Below the pieces are notes generated by a model. It did not search any database. It was not told the DNA's origin and saw nothing but the letters and a program-made list of their open reading frames with translations. From Ancylostoma caninum (taxonomy: Eukaryota; Nematoda; Chromadorea; Rhabditida; Ancylostomatidae), in NCBI GenBank assembly GCA_037903475.1, contig JBAJFG010000172.1, forward strand, positions 3,278,001 through 3,342,000: a stretch of DNA of 64,000 bases, read 5' to 3'. A program made the position numbers and the translations under genes. This document shows, one piece after another, positions 1 through 11,777 of this stretch (the first letter of the stretch is position 1; each line of letters starts with the position of its first letter).

Positions 1-2417
1 AAGCAAAGTTTGGGTGCCGATAATGCGTTTATGCTGCTTACACAGGTGAGAAGTAATTTAATCATTAGCATTGATGAGGAATCTGGCACATAGTTGGCAC
101 GCAATAGACAGTATAGTCTAGTTTTGATCAAAGATTATTATGTAACCAGCCAAATGTTGATTTAGATGCAGCATAAGTTGTTGCTGTGATTGGAAGGGCC
201 CAAAATTACAGTTGCACACGCTTTCACATGCATGAGATTACGGATCTGTTGTTTTTCAGGCTCGCCTCTTTGACGAACCCCAGTTAGCCAAATTGTGCCT
301 TGAAATTATCGATAAGAACACATTCGAAGCATTGAATGGCGAAGGTAGATTCAATATTAGTCGTTCATGCGTTTAGAAGACTCACAATTATTATCGTTCA
401 AGCAACAACTTTCAGGCTTCACTGATATCGATCTGGAAACATTGTGCCTAGTACTTGCCAGGGATACACTGAGGATTAAGGAGGCTCAACTATTCCAGGT
501 ATTCTTACTCCAGATTCTGGATTGGTTATTGCTAGGCCTTAGGCATTCCGATACAAATGCGTCCGAATTTATTACATAAATTACAATTTGAGGCGGTTGT
601 GAGGTGGTCCACGGAAGAATGTGCTCGCCGAGGGCTAGAGCCTACCACAGAGAATCGACGGGCAGTTCTTGGTCGTGCTGTTCAGCTGATTCGTTTTCCG
701 CTAATGACCGTCGAGGAGTTTGCACAGTCTGCGGGTGTGTTTTTTTTTTCGTGACTGAACATTGAAATGAGGTTTTTTCTTGCAAAAAATTGTTTAGAAG
801 TGTGTTACTCTTCCATTTTCTCTTAGTTTTCTTCTTGGTGCATTCAACTTCTTTGTGACTTGTAATTGTTTGGTACTATTGCTCCACTTTTGTTCACTAT
901 CTCATTTCAGCTCAATCAGGATTGCTCACGGATCGAGAAGTGGTTAATTTGTTCCTTTATTTCACTGTGAATCCAAAGCCATCAATTGGATTCAACGACA
1001 AGTGAGTGCACTGCTTAATTATATGCCTGGCTCCTTAGTTATAATAGGCTGAACACAGTGGCGGACGCAGAAAGTGGGCGGGAGGGGAGGGGGGCGTGGG
1101 AAGAAAAGTGGGGTCTCCGCCGTTTTGGGGACCCAGACGGAAAATAAAATTAATAATAATATTAATTATAATAATAAACAATAAATAAAAAATATATTAA
1201 AAATAATAATAAAAATAAACAATTAAAAATAAACTAACACAAGATTTTTATTTGTATTGTAAAGTAATTTCGAGGCGCGGGGGGGGGCCCCCCCCCCCCC
1301 CCCTTGCGTCCGCCACTGGCTGAACAGGATTTCTCTAGTGAAAAACAAAATAAAAAAACCACTTATCATTTTTGAGCTAGCTGCTTTTTTGTTTCCCAGA
1401 GTAGTCTCAAACCCACAAAAAATTATAGAGATAATGTACAGTGCTAAAGGGTGCTTTTTCATGTACATAATGCTCCCATAAAAAATTTTATTCATGACGA
1501 GGTTTGTTTTAGCCCGCGATGCTCCGTAGCCGGTAAAGAGCTCGTTGTCAGCCGGTTTCAACGCATTGATGGGCGTTGGGGCTACAGTGGTACGCCTGAC
1601 AGGATCAAGTGAGTGTTTTATGTTTATGTCCTCAACAGACGCCGCTATCTCCCATCCTCACATTTTTTTTTTACAGTTGACTCATCTTCAATGATGAAAA
1701 TGAACGCATTTACAGATTCACCGTAGATCGAAAGATATACGTCATTGGATTTGGATTATATGGGGCTATTCACGGTCCTCATGAGTATCAGTGCACTATT
1801 CAAGTGAGTTTGTAATGTGTTAGTGATTTTGCGCTCGATTCTATAATGATGTATAGATAATCCACTGCGGAACGGGAAAAGTGCTGGCACAAAATGACAC
1901 ATCATTTGTGTGCGATGGCTCGTCGTCCACCTGCAGGGTTTCGTTCCGTGAGCCAGTGGAGATCACTCCAGGAGTCACATATATAGCCAGTGCTTGTTTG
2001 AAGGTATTTTTTGACATTGTTTGGTGCTTAACATTGATTTTGATTCTACGTTATTTGGAAGAGCTTAAAGTTAGATGTGACTACTTCGAGGGGATTTGTG
2101 GAGTTGTTAGGAGTTAAGAAATAGTGAAATATGCTGAGAAATTGCGGAAATGTGGGAAAATCTGGCTCTTTTGCTGCGGGCTGTATGTCCATATCGCAAT
2201 CATATGTTTTAAGCAGAACAGTAACCGCTTACAAGTAATATTGCATTTGATTTCGCATTGTATGGATTACTCATTAGATCAAGTGCGGTATGATTCGCCA
2301 AAGTAATGTATTTAGTCAGATAAGTCTGAAGTCGTGCTTCTATTGGAGTTTTTAGTCGTGAAGTTTGTAAAACTGTAGGGAAATGAAATTGAAGAGAAGC
2401 TTAAAAGGAAGGTATTA

Positions 2418-2468
<51 letters not shown>

Positions 2469-2952
2469 ATAAGTACCCGTTTCAGATGTTACTTCCTACT
2501 GTTCAAACAACATGCGTCGTTGTTCTTTTGCAGTGTACTTTTATTGTATTTTTGAAGTCAATTACCAGTTGTAGCTCAGAAATTATCTAGATTACCAAAT
2601 TTAATTTGATCTAATCCATTAGCTTGTTTGAACGCACCATGTGCTCATGACAATCCACTGTTTTTTTTTCAACTTGAAGTGTTTAATCAAAATTGGCTTT
2701 TCTGTTAATTTCATTCATTACTGGTCTTAAATTAACATGAACTTCCTTGGATATGGATGATGTGGAACGAATTTGTTTCTATAGGGCATGGACTCTCACT
2801 ATGGAACCAAAGGACTCCGTCGAATTGTCCACCAATCGGCAGCTGGAGGTGTTGTTACGTTCCAGTTCACCTATGCAGCTGGAAACAACAACGGCACCAG
2901 CGTAGAAGATGGACAAATCCCTGAGATTATCTTTTATACGAATAATAGCTAA
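1..2952 (+). CDS. hpo-9: BTB-BACK-PHR domain protein, BTBD1/2/3/6 family (5' partial)
   Basis: Nine exons are joined in phase: 1-45, 260-344, 416-498, 593-734, 911-1001, 1513-1608, 1716-1803, 1857-2003 and 2785-2952, ending in TAA. They encode 314 residues; the start and most of the BTB domain lie before the window. The product opens with the family segment [20 protein letters not shown], then a BACK domain (about residues 20-140, with [11 protein letters not shown]) and a C-terminal PHR beta-sandwich (about 150-313, with [21 protein letters not shown] and [15 protein letters not shown]). Family members are Cullin-3 adaptors or topoisomerase I partners in the cytoplasm, and C. elegans HPO-9 is the likely counterpart; both points come from family knowledge. 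Intron 5 carries a hAT-like MITE (1056-1318) and intron 8 a GA microsatellite. All junctions are GT-AG. Family assignment is firm; the exact ortholog is inferred. Confidence 0.93.
1056..1318. mobile_element. hAT-like MITE with 8-bp target-site duplication
   Basis: The 263-bp element begins CAGTGGCGGACGCA and ends with its exact complement TGCGTCCGCCACTG. It is flanked by a perfect 8-bp direct repeat, GCTGAACA, at 1048-1055 and 1319-1326. Termini of CAGTGG type with 8-bp duplications are typical of hAT elements. The interior is AT-rich plus a G/C homopolymer run and has no transposase. It sits in intron 5 of the BTB-BACK-PHR gene. A reversed copy lies at 35168-35383. Confidence 0.9.
2422..2464. 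repeat. GA dinucleotide microsatellite
   Basis: About 43 bp of uninterrupted GA in the last intron of the BTB-BACK-PHR gene. Confidence 0.97.
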
Positions 2953-3292
2953 TCCTTAGGCGAAGCTTATAGGCCTTTGAAGCTATCGCGAAAGTTCTTA
3001 CCCGGTAGTTTTTCTTCGTTACTGCTATGCTGCCTACGTTCAGTTGTGAATGGTGGCAAAGCTGCCTGGTTTTGCTATACTTTACTTTGTTTAACGAATA
3101 TTTTTGTAGCAGCGCCGCTATAATTGCAAAGCCTTCCATTCCTCGACTATTACTGGATGAGCTTAGTTTACTAATGCTTCATACTTTGTCAATTTTTCAT
3201 TGCATATATCATCTTGTACAATTTGGATGTAGTCACTGTCACGTGAGAGCCGCTAATTGTTTATGAACGCTTCATAATAGATTATGGCTATG

Positions 3293-3298
3293 AATAAA
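3293..3298 (+). terminator. Polyadenylation signal of the BTB-BACK-PHR gene
   Basis: An AATAAA lies about 340 bases after the stop codon at 2952 and is the first canonical polyadenylation hexamer downstream on this strand. Its use would imply a 3' UTR of about 0.35 kb. Confidence 0.5.
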
Positions 3299-5475
3299 TG
3301 TATATTTGAGTGGGCCAACAATGAAAACTGGAGGTGCTTAGAAATGGAATCTTTTGAAGGTAGCACAAAGAATGAGCTCAAGCTAGTGATTATCCCACCG
3401 CTAAGCTAGAAAGTGGATCTGTTCGGCAGAGATGGGAAGGGGGGGGGGGTGGGAAATAAGCTGGTGAAAACGCTTCTATGTATGTATTTTATGTTTTTCC
3501 TCGGGAACCCAGTACCTCTTCTATGTCCTTGTCACTGCCTTCACAATTTTTTTTTGCCTTCGATGTGGTTTGCGAAAGCACCTAAAGACGATGATGAATT
3601 TAGTCTGGGGTTGTGGGACAGGTCACTTAATGGGAAAATTCTTTTAAAAAAATCCAAAAAAGTGTTGATGGATTGCTAGTATTTTTCAAAAAGAGAAAAA
3701 ACAGGTACAAATTCTAATATTCGAAAACAAGAGCTCGAAAATTGAAAATAAGCTAAAATAAGCTGGTGAAAACGCTACTTTACACTTTTCCTCGGGAACC
3801 CAGTACCCTTTCTCTCGCTCTCGGAGTCGCTGCTCCCCTAATCTGAGCTTTTTGTTGTGGGAGTTAGCCAAACTCAATTGAGTAAGGTCTGATTCGTAAG
3901 AGAGCCTCAATTGCCTGCCTTCCAAACATTATATGAATTTATACTTTCGAAAGATGCTTCCAAAAACCTCTGGAACAATTGTCACGATTCTTTTCTACCT
4001 TCGTTTTGAAGGATTGCAATGTGCCCTTGGCACTTTGTAGTGAAAATAAATAAAATAAATAAGATATAAGCAAAATTTAAGCTACTTCGTTCACTGGGAA
4101 CAAATGCTGAATTCTGGAGTGTGGGTAAAAGTACTGTTGAAGAAGCTAGAATTCTAACATGAGAAAGAAATTCTTTCTGGCCTTCACGGTTGTCGGAAAC
4201 TTACAACATATGGCACACATGTCATCGTGGTTTTTTGGACTGCATCAGGTCCAATTGTGTTTTGGTGGTTCAACAAAATACACTTAAGACATTTATTAAT
4301 ACTCTCATATAATATAGAACACAATATTACCAAAATGAGTTACTACTCTCATTTCCTTTCACTTTCTCTTTAACTTACATTTCCTCTTGCTTACATTTCC
4401 TATTTTCATTCTCTTTCCCTTCTTTCCCTACCCGTATTAGAGGGCTTGTACGGAGGGTAAGACAGAACCTGTCTGGGTGTTCCGGGCGTACCTTTTATAC
4501 TGTAAAGGTAGGCAGAGATGAAGCCGGCGGCAGCATTATCTCGGAATGCATAAACATTCCTGTATACTTGTGACTCATCATGAGCCCGTGGGTCATGACA
4601 GTGGTTGAATAAGGAGTAATACTCCGTTTTTGCTCTTTCGAGGGAATCTTTATTGAATGTGGGCTTAAGATCGTCATGGAAGCTCTAGGATCATTATAAC
4701 CATCTTGACAACCTTGTTTTTTTTTGAAATTCCGCTGAACCACATGATCCACTTTCAACGATGATTCGACCTAAAAGCGAAACAATATGATGAATCTTTG
4801 GTTGATCAGTTTGAAATGAAAATGAAGAAAAAAAATTTGACTAGATTTATTAAAGTGAAACGTTCACCGTTACATATCACATAGCGATCTAAACAACATG
4901 CACTATAATAACATTTAATCGAAATTCACGTGGAACTTGCAGTTTACCTAATAACTCAACAATAATTGCACTTCAACACAGACAAGAACATAATTTATAG
5001 CACAGACATTAAAGAGAATGATGATACCTCGTCATAGCGTGTCAAATTTCAAGTGCATGAAAAGAATGGATATTGATTGAGATGAGTGAAAGACGGGGAG
5101 GTAAGTGTGAAGATCAGAGTGGGTATTCAACATGGATTTTATACTTTTTAAGGGGGATATTTAGCTGAATGTGTAAAATATTTCACATGTTAGGTCCCGA
5201 AATTGAGAAGGGAAGTGGGTAAGTACACAAATGTCTAGTCACAGAGGCTGAATAAGCAAAATACGAAATACAACAGTTAGTAAGCTCAAAATGGTTTTTT
5301 TTCGCGCAACTGGCGATTATAACTTGTAGAATTACTAGCATAAGGCGCTCTACAAGCAGTATCTTTTTCCACGCATTGCTTGGTTTCACGGATCGAATGG
5401 CACAAATTTGATGAAAGTATAAGGAGGCCTGGATTGCCTCACAGCTCCCAGAATGAAGAGATCAACGAATCCAGC
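3299..5475. other. Intergenic stretch without recognisable gene
   Basis: No exon chain or known domain was found. A diverged direct duplication is visible at 3455-3535 and 3760-3830, sharing AAGCTGGTGAAAACGCT and CCTCGGGAACCCAGTACC. The rest is AT-rich single-copy-looking sequence that includes the 3' flank of the saposin gene. Confidence 0.5.
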
Positions 5476-8348
5476 TCAGCACTGATTGAGCTCTGCGCAC
5501 CACAACGCCTCGATCACTTGCTGGTCCACAAACTTGGCCAGCTCAGCGATTTTCTTCTCGGCCAACTGGTAGCAGTGGTCTGAGTAACGACCTTTTGGCA
5601 ATTTAGAACATGCCGTATTGGCAAACGAGTTGATATCCCCCTAAAAGAGCAACTTTTTCAAAAATTTCAAACCTTTACAAAGGCATCATCCACCTCGGAA
5701 TGATTTTCGAAGTTTTAATATGAAGAGAATCTCTAGAAGCTCATGATTACAGTGGTGTACATGATTCCGTGCAAAGCTGCCGAAAAACTCCTTTTCGAGC
5801 CCCACGTTTGTGGAGCTCGTGGGCGGAGCCAACCACTGAGTTCCCGTATCATGTGGAGCGCATCTTCTTTTAGGGTGTGTATAATTAGCGGTTCTCAGAA
5901 GGAATACGAATTACGAATTCCTTTGAGAGCTGTGCTCTCCGGTGTACATTATTCAGAAAGCTCGTCCTCGCGCCTTAGCCACTTTCTTGGCTCCGCCCAC
6001 AAGCTCCACAGGAACTGGGGCTTGAAATCAGGTTTTTTTGGCAGTTCTGCACGAATTCACCTATACTGCTGTGATCAAGAGCTCCTGCAGATTCTTTTCA
6101 TATGAAAATCTTAAAAACGATCTGAGCGGGGACGTTATATGATCTATTCTGGTAATATTAACCTTTGCTGTTACCGCATAATTCTTCGCATTCTCCAGCA
6201 TTCGCTCACAGAAAGCACATGTGATTCGTTTCTCTTCCTGGAAAAAAATATCCTGAAAAATCGGACTATGGAAGGTTTTCGAAGTTTCACTAGTTGTTGC
6301 TCCAAATAACGACTTTCCACCTATGGAAACACTACGAAGTACCACTGCGGTCAATCACTACCGCACCAGAAAATAGCATCCATCTAGGCTGCCGCACCGC
6401 AGCACGTACGCGGCGCGGTTGTTGCCGGTATTGGTGTTTTGCTTATGTTTCTATCGTTTTTCTTTGTGTCTTTCTTTTCAATTCAAAATGCTTAGCTCAG
6501 CGTCACAATAAACATATCCAAAACTTTGATGCCCACAACGCTAGACAACCACAGCGTCCAGCTGGTCTGCCGCGCCACGTAGGTGCTGCGACGCGGCAGA
6601 CCAGTTGGGCGGTGTGTTGTGGTGCAGAAGTGATTGACCGGTATTGTACAGCAATACTAACAAAAACTCACATTTTTGCTAGTCTGCTCCGTACTCTTAC
6701 GCTCTGGTCTGTCTTGTCTAGCCTTTTTCCAGTGAATAGCTGGCGGTGTTGAAGAATCTCGCCCTTCTCCTGAAGGGGTTGGTGATGGTGACGCTGATGC
6801 GGTGGACTCTTCTGGTGGTGGACCAGCCACCTGAATAGGATTTCTACGTTTGATAGGTTCAATTTTTCTCGGAAGTTCTTAGGAGACTCACAGCAAATGG
6901 ATTGTCTTCTTCGCAGAGGTTCAGTCGAACACAGATATCTTTCGTTGAAAAGTCGTAATTGAGGGAGAAGTAGATTTCAGGTAGGGAAGTCTCCACAAAT
7001 GTGAAGCATTGCTCCTGGAATTAGAGTTGGAAACATTAAAGAAAGCTTGGAAGAAAATACGAAAGAAAAAGGAAAAGTAGGCGTTTGAAACCATTTCTGT
7101 TGTTGATAAAAATGGAAAATTAGGGCTGGGATGCAATATTGAGATTACCCAGGGTAAATGTGTTACAGCCAGTGTCAACGATTGCTAAACGTGGTGGTGT
7201 TAACTCGCCTACCCTGGGTAATCCCTCATTATGCATGACGGACTAGAGAAAACCATAGGCATGAAACCATGCTAACCATAGCTACGATAAACAAAGACGC
7301 TTGCCAGAGTAGCAAACGTCTAAAGGTACAGTTGCACCTTAAAATCGCTCTTGAGATTCTTGGGATTCTCATGTGGAAAGAATCCCCAGAAGCTGTAGAT
7401 CACAACGATATACATAGTTCCTTGCGATACTGCCGCAAAACCAGTCTTTATGGTTCTTTTCTGGAGAGCTTCTGGGCGGGGCCAAGAGCCTCTCGCGTAA
7501 GCCCCGCCCAAAAGCTCTCCAAAGTAAAAGACTGAAAAACGGCGTTTCTAGCATTTTTACACGGAATCACGTATACCATTCTGATCAGTAGCTCTTGGAG
7601 ATTCATTATGTATAGAAATCTCAAAATGATCCTAAGGTGGGATGATGCCTTTAGATTCGATATTATGGATGACTTAGCTACATCGGTGGTTGGCTTGACG
7701 CCGAAATGGAATTTCATCAATGTATCAACCCTCCTGACGCCAGAACTTTCACAGATATCCATGACACAACGAATTCAAATGACAAGCGATAGATTACAAC
7801 TTCAGCGCGGATTCGAAGGTCTTGCACAAGAAAAAGTTCAGAGAATCGGAGACCTTGCGTTGATAAATGATGGCTATTCATCATTGTAAAACGTCTTCCA
7901 CAATCCCGTAGTGGTTTTTGTCGCGAGCGGTGACGGCTGCGAACAGCAAAATTGCCCGGCCGCCAATGATTTGACCTTATGCTATCGTGGAAATGAATAT
8001 TGTCGCGAGGTCGTCTCCTCCGATTCGACGAACAAAAACTGTGGCGGCAGTATTTCCCTCGCTAATGCAAATAAAACAGAAGTGAGCGGCTATGTATTAA
8101 AGCATTGCCTTTAGGATCCTGTTTACTAGTGCAGGAAGACGTGGTAAAGTGGTAAAAACAATGGAGAAATGCAAGAAACACTCGAATTGAGTCATACCTT
8201 GAGAACAATTGGCAATCCTCGACATTTATCGTGTAGCACTGCTCTCAGCTGATTTTGGCTCAACCCAACTCGGTGCTTGGTCACTGCGAGCAGCTGTGAG
8301 CAGAAGAAACAGGCCAGATTTGACGCTGAAGGAACGGGAGTGGCGGGC
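5476..8348 (-). CDS. Two-domain saposin-like (SapB) protein, 5' end not found
   Basis: Five exons join in phase on the minus strand: 8348-8198, 7014-6892, 6830-6672, 6237-6163 and 5640-5476, ending in TGA (223 residues). Domain 1 (residues 13-84) has cysteines at 13, 16, 42, 53, 78 and 84. Domain 2 (151-223) has them at 151, 154, 180, 192, 217 and 223. The spacings CX2C, X25, X10 or X11, X24, X5 are nearly the same in both and fit the six-cysteine SapB fold. Residues 92-144 form a linker rich in Pro, Ser, Glu and Lys. SapB proteins bind or disrupt lipid membranes; in nematodes many are gut-secreted antibacterial or haemolytic proteins, but this one's role is inferred only. An upstream exon ending in phase 2, expected to carry the signal peptide, was not identified. 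Introns hold MITEs at 5679-6137, 6370-6625 and 7323-7652. Confidence 0.85.
5679..6137. mobile_element. Long-TIR MITE, GGCACCGTCCCACCTC family, copy 1
   Basis: The arms are inverted. The left contains CTCATGATTACAGTGGTGTA and GGGCGGAGCC; the right contains GGCTCCGCCC, GGGGCTTGAAATC and GAGCTCCTGCAGATTCTTTT. The arms are about 130 bp around a unique centre. The element fills the last intron of the saposin gene. Related copies lie at 7323, 30520, 35939, 45940 and 47375. Confidence 0.8.
6370..6625. repeat. GC-rich palindromic repeat (TGGTCTGCCGCGCC family)
   Basis: At 6560-6610 an inverted repeat pairs CTGGTCTGCCGCGCC with GCGACGCGGCAGACCAG across a short loop, followed by GTGCAGAAGTGATTGACCGG. 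A related GC-rich block with GCTGCCGCACCGCAGCAC lies at 6385-6420. Relatives occur near 32020, 33590, 34050, 53260 and 53410. Confidence 0.75.
7130..7236. repeat. Hairpin repeat, GATTACCCAGGGTAAACGTG family
   Basis: A compact inverted repeat: ATGCAATATTGAGATTACCC then AGGGTAAATGTG on the left, TACCCTGGGTAATCCCTCA then ATGCAT on the right. The family recurs at 11778, 14592, 15570, 25530, 26915, 27262 and 29165. Confidence 0.85.
7323..7652. mobile_element. Long-TIR MITE, GGCACCGTCCCACCTC family, copy 2
   Basis: A nearly complete foldback of about 330 bp. The left arm starts AAGGTACAGTTGCACC and the right arm ends AGGTGGGATGATGCCTTT, with GGGCGGGGCC and GGCCCCGCCC-like sequence at the centre. 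It lies in the first recognised intron of the saposin gene. Reading frames inside it are by-products of the repeat. Confidence 0.8.
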
Positions 8349-8409
8349 CTGAACAGAAAAACTGATTAGAGAAATGAAAACCTAGAAGAACTACCTTGTA
8401 ATATTGGAC

Positions 8410-8670
8410 GTGAGGATGAGGGAGGGCGCGCCCCGGAAATTAGTTCCAAAATTTTTTAAAAGCACTTTTCAAAACAACTTAAAAACTTTGTATAAGCCTA
8501 TTTTTGGTTCCTCATTTTTATTAGTGTACTTTTTACACATTTTGCACTTCTATTTGAGTATTTCCTAGCAAAATTAGCACTATTTAATTGATTTTATCCT
8601 TGAAATTCTGGCCGTCTGGGTCGCCAAAGTGGCGGAGACTAAAATTTTTCCCACGCCCCCTCTGGCTACG
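8410..8670. mobile_element. Degenerate copy of the hAT-like MITE
   Basis: An AT-rich stretch is followed by CCGTCTGGGTCGCCAAAGTG, GGCGGAGACT and CCCACGCCCCCTC. This matches, with many differences, the interior and right side of the 35168-35383 copy. The terminal inverted repeats are lost. It lies upstream of the first recognised exon of the saposin gene. Confidence 0.5.
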
Positions 8671-9493
8671 TATGTATTTCTATGTACATGTATTTCTATG
8701 TAGTTCTGCCACTTCTAACTTCTGATACTCAATATTTCCTCAGAGTTTCAAACAATATCTTCCGTGAATAGGTCCTTAAAAACCTTGCCATAAGAAACTT
8801 GTTTTACGAAAGAGAAATTTCCTTCTTCATTTCATAGGCTTTATCTAGGCACTGCATAGCAAATGAGAATTTTGGAAGGTTTTCTGAAAGACCAGACGCG
8901 CACAAAATTCCTCAACAAAGCGCAATAAATAATTTTCCAGCATGATCCAATGGAAGGAATGAGTCTCTGCTGTTATCGAAAGCAACGGCTTGTTTTCGAC
9001 AGCAGAAATGGAAAAACGTGGCAAGACTTTCAAAAACTTCAAAGTAGAAAATGTTGGTTCCTAATGGGATCGGTGGAAGGAACAAAGCCTCTAACAATCA
9101 AAGTAGTTCATACTATGGCGGGAAAGTTAACCCTTTAGCCGCTCCTTCCAAATAAGGGGATGTGGACTAAAAAGAAGCCGAAAATGTATGAATATGTTGA
9201 ATTTGTAGAAAGAGAATACAGTATTCTAGTGCTATTTTTACCTACAAATTCATTTTTATCCGAATTTTTAGTTGTTAATAGAATTACAGTAAGAAAGCTA
9301 TTCTTTTTTTAAAATAAATTTTGTCTATTTTATAATTTCTTTTTATTATTCTTTATTTTTAATTGTATGTTCTTTAGCTACCGTGAATCTGTAGCAAAGA
9401 ACCACTCCAAGCAGATAAACCTTCGGGCCTTGATGGTAGGCTGTACTGTCAGTTTCAGAATTGTTGCGTGTTGGATGTTTCGTAGTTAGAAGA

Positions 9494-10188
9494 TCAAAAT
9501 AAATCCCTAGGTTCCCAGGAATAGCAGCCCTGAAGGAGTTGTACTTCTCTAGTTGGTAGATTCATCACCTCAAAACCTACTGTAGCCAAAATTCCGTTGT
9601 CGTGCTTCATATCGTGGATTTTTAAAGGAATATTTCCACCTTTTATCTCCTTTTTTTCTACCCTTACCTGCTCATATCTATAAGTTTTTTTTTCATTCAG
9701 AATTTCGAACTTTTCGTCCGAACTTCTGGAAGCAAAGTACTGTTTCTTGAATCAACTGATAATCCTGTGCAAAAGACTTTCACCTCTGAGCTGCTTGCAC
9801 TAAGCTGCAGATAAATAAGTAGGTCAAGAGGCACTAATTAGAGTGGTCCGCACTAGTATAGTCGAGTGGGCCACAGCACTTAACATAATCTATGCGATTT
9901 TATGTTTTTAAAAAAATGGTCTTTAGCTACGACGGATACTTAGTATCCGTTAAAAAATAGAAGCAAAAATATTTTAAGATAAGATAAGCGATATAAATTA
10001 AATATGATGGACGAAATACTTCCTAGAAACTCTCCAAAAAGCAAAGTTTTGAAAAGAAAAACTTGCCGTTCATCCAGGAAATTATAGTCCTTTGAGCCAC
10101 TCCATCCGAAATAGGCGCTAGTTACGCCAACCAACAAGGCGGCAACAACTGAAAGAAAATCGATCTTAATTTTGAAAATTGGGTACAT
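9494..10188 (-). CDS. Unrecognised small protein with N-terminal hydrophobic segment
   Basis: Three exons join with unbroken phase-0 junctions: 10188-10063 (42 codons from ATG), 9745-9668 (26 codons) and 9604-9494 (36 codons plus TGA), giving 104 residues. Residues 9-26 (IDFLSVVAALLVGVTSAY) look like a signal peptide or signal anchor. The rest is polar, contains KFEILNEKKTYRYEQ and ends GCYSWEPRDLF. Donors are GTTTTT (weak) and GTAAGG; acceptors are AAG in both cases, which is weak for a nematode. A TTTCTTTCAG at 10149-10158 could instead make the first exon internal. I do not recognise the family. It lies upstream of the saposin gene on the same strand, but phase argues that it is separate from it. 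Confidence 0.5.
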
Positions 10189-11067
10189 ATTTGAACAATA
10201 ATAATCAAAGCAAGCAATTTAAAATAAACCAATACAAGATTTATTAAGATTTACAAGGAGGGGCATTTCCCTCTGCTCTGCGTCCTCTTGGGAAAAATGG
10301 GAAAACAGCGGAACATACACATTGCACTAGTAATCAAACATATAAAGTAAGTTTTGCAGAGATTTTCTTTATTCTCACATAGTTTTTATAGTTAACTAAT
10401 TTTATTATTTAGTACTTTACTAGTTAGTACCGTTTTATGACTCTTCATTCATGCACAGAATTCTCAAAACTACATTTACGATCTGACCTTCGTAGTCCAG
10501 ACAGTGGCGACTTTTTTCTCGCACACTTCCATGTGTTCGTTCCGCCGAATTTCCTCAACGTTTCCATTTACGACATCCCGTAATTAGCACTAATCCCCTC
10601 AGCCCGATGCAGATGGTTTTTTTTTTGCCGCCTCGTCTCAGCCATCGTTGAACTCGATAATGAGGTCATGACAATTAGAAACGCGGATCGGGCCCGAACT
10701 GACCTATTCGAGCTAGTAGGTCGATTGTGTTCGATATTAATGACTTCTCAGCGTTTCAAGTGGCCAGATTTTGAAGGTCTACCTTTGCATTTGACCTGGT
10801 TCTGCAGGAAATTGCTTGAAATAGCAAACTTCCTGTGAAAAATCTGGTTTTTCAGAGTAAGTCTCTACTGCCAACGGAGTTTTTTTTTTCTCAGGGTAAG
10901 TCAATAGTTCTAAAAAAGCACAGTTTATCGCTAAACCTTGGCGGGATAGGTTATAAAATTTGTTTATTATTGACGTGGACACTGGTAATTCTATAAGAAA
11001 TGTGTAAGTGAAAAAAGAAAGAAGTTGGCGATGGATATGATAGGATAGAAGAGAGAGATAGAAAGAC

Positions 11068-11122
<55 letters not shown>

Positions 11123-11777
11123 GAATCACGATCTGATATTGGTGTACAACTAGAAAAAAAGTAGAAGCAAACCACCGAAACGCTCAAAATCTGCTTTGCC
11201 AATAATAGCTGCGCTACTGGGCAGTTTTATTGAGTTAGTGCATTATGCGAGAACTGGTCCCCACGAACATTTTGCGCTTCAAAAGTGGCACGAAATTGAA
11301 ATTTTGCTACATTTGCGAGTAGATTCTTTGAATAATCGTAGAATACCAGACATGAAACTATATGCTTATCAAAAATATGAGCAAGCAGAGGACATACCAC
11401 ACAGAGGTGGTGGACTAGCTTGGGGACCAGTTTTCGCAGCATCATTTCCATTAAATAATAGACTCTTAGCATGAGATAGTAGAGTTTTAGCACAAAATAG
11501 AGGTTGTTGCCCAACCCAGAAACCTTTAGCGGAACATGAACCTGAATTCGGATATGTAAATTCGGTCAAATTTAGCCTCCGAGATCTTTACGTCAAGAAA
11601 TGTTGTAGAAACTTCGTCTTTACCTACCAGTATCAATAACGATCCGAACAAGTTCTGATATTTCGAGGGAAATTCCCTTAAATGGCGAGATAAAGTAAGT
11701 TTCTGTTAGTATTCTCGGAGAGAATATATAGATCATAGAGGTCAAAATTGGTCCTGCTTCACAAGCTGGAATCCAAA
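10189..11777. other. Gene-poor stretch
   Basis: No convincing exon. A weak relative of the hAT-like MITE interior (AAAATAAACCAATACAAGAT) is at about 10190-10300, and a long GA microsatellite is at 11072-11120. Serine/leucine-rich reading frames over the microsatellite are artefacts. Confidence 0.5.
11072..11120. repeat. GA dinucleotide microsatellite
   Basis: About 49 bp of nearly pure GA, preceded by degenerate GA-rich sequence from 11050. Confidence 0.97.

Noticed and set aside
8912..9138. Possible first exon of the saposin gene or a small gene on the plus strand
   Set aside because: No signal-peptide-like exon ending in the required phase was found there, and the plus-strand frame shows no domain.
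10779..11202. Minus-strand frames rich in Ser-Leu repeats
   Set aside because: They are translations of the GA microsatellite; the same happens at 17947-18335.
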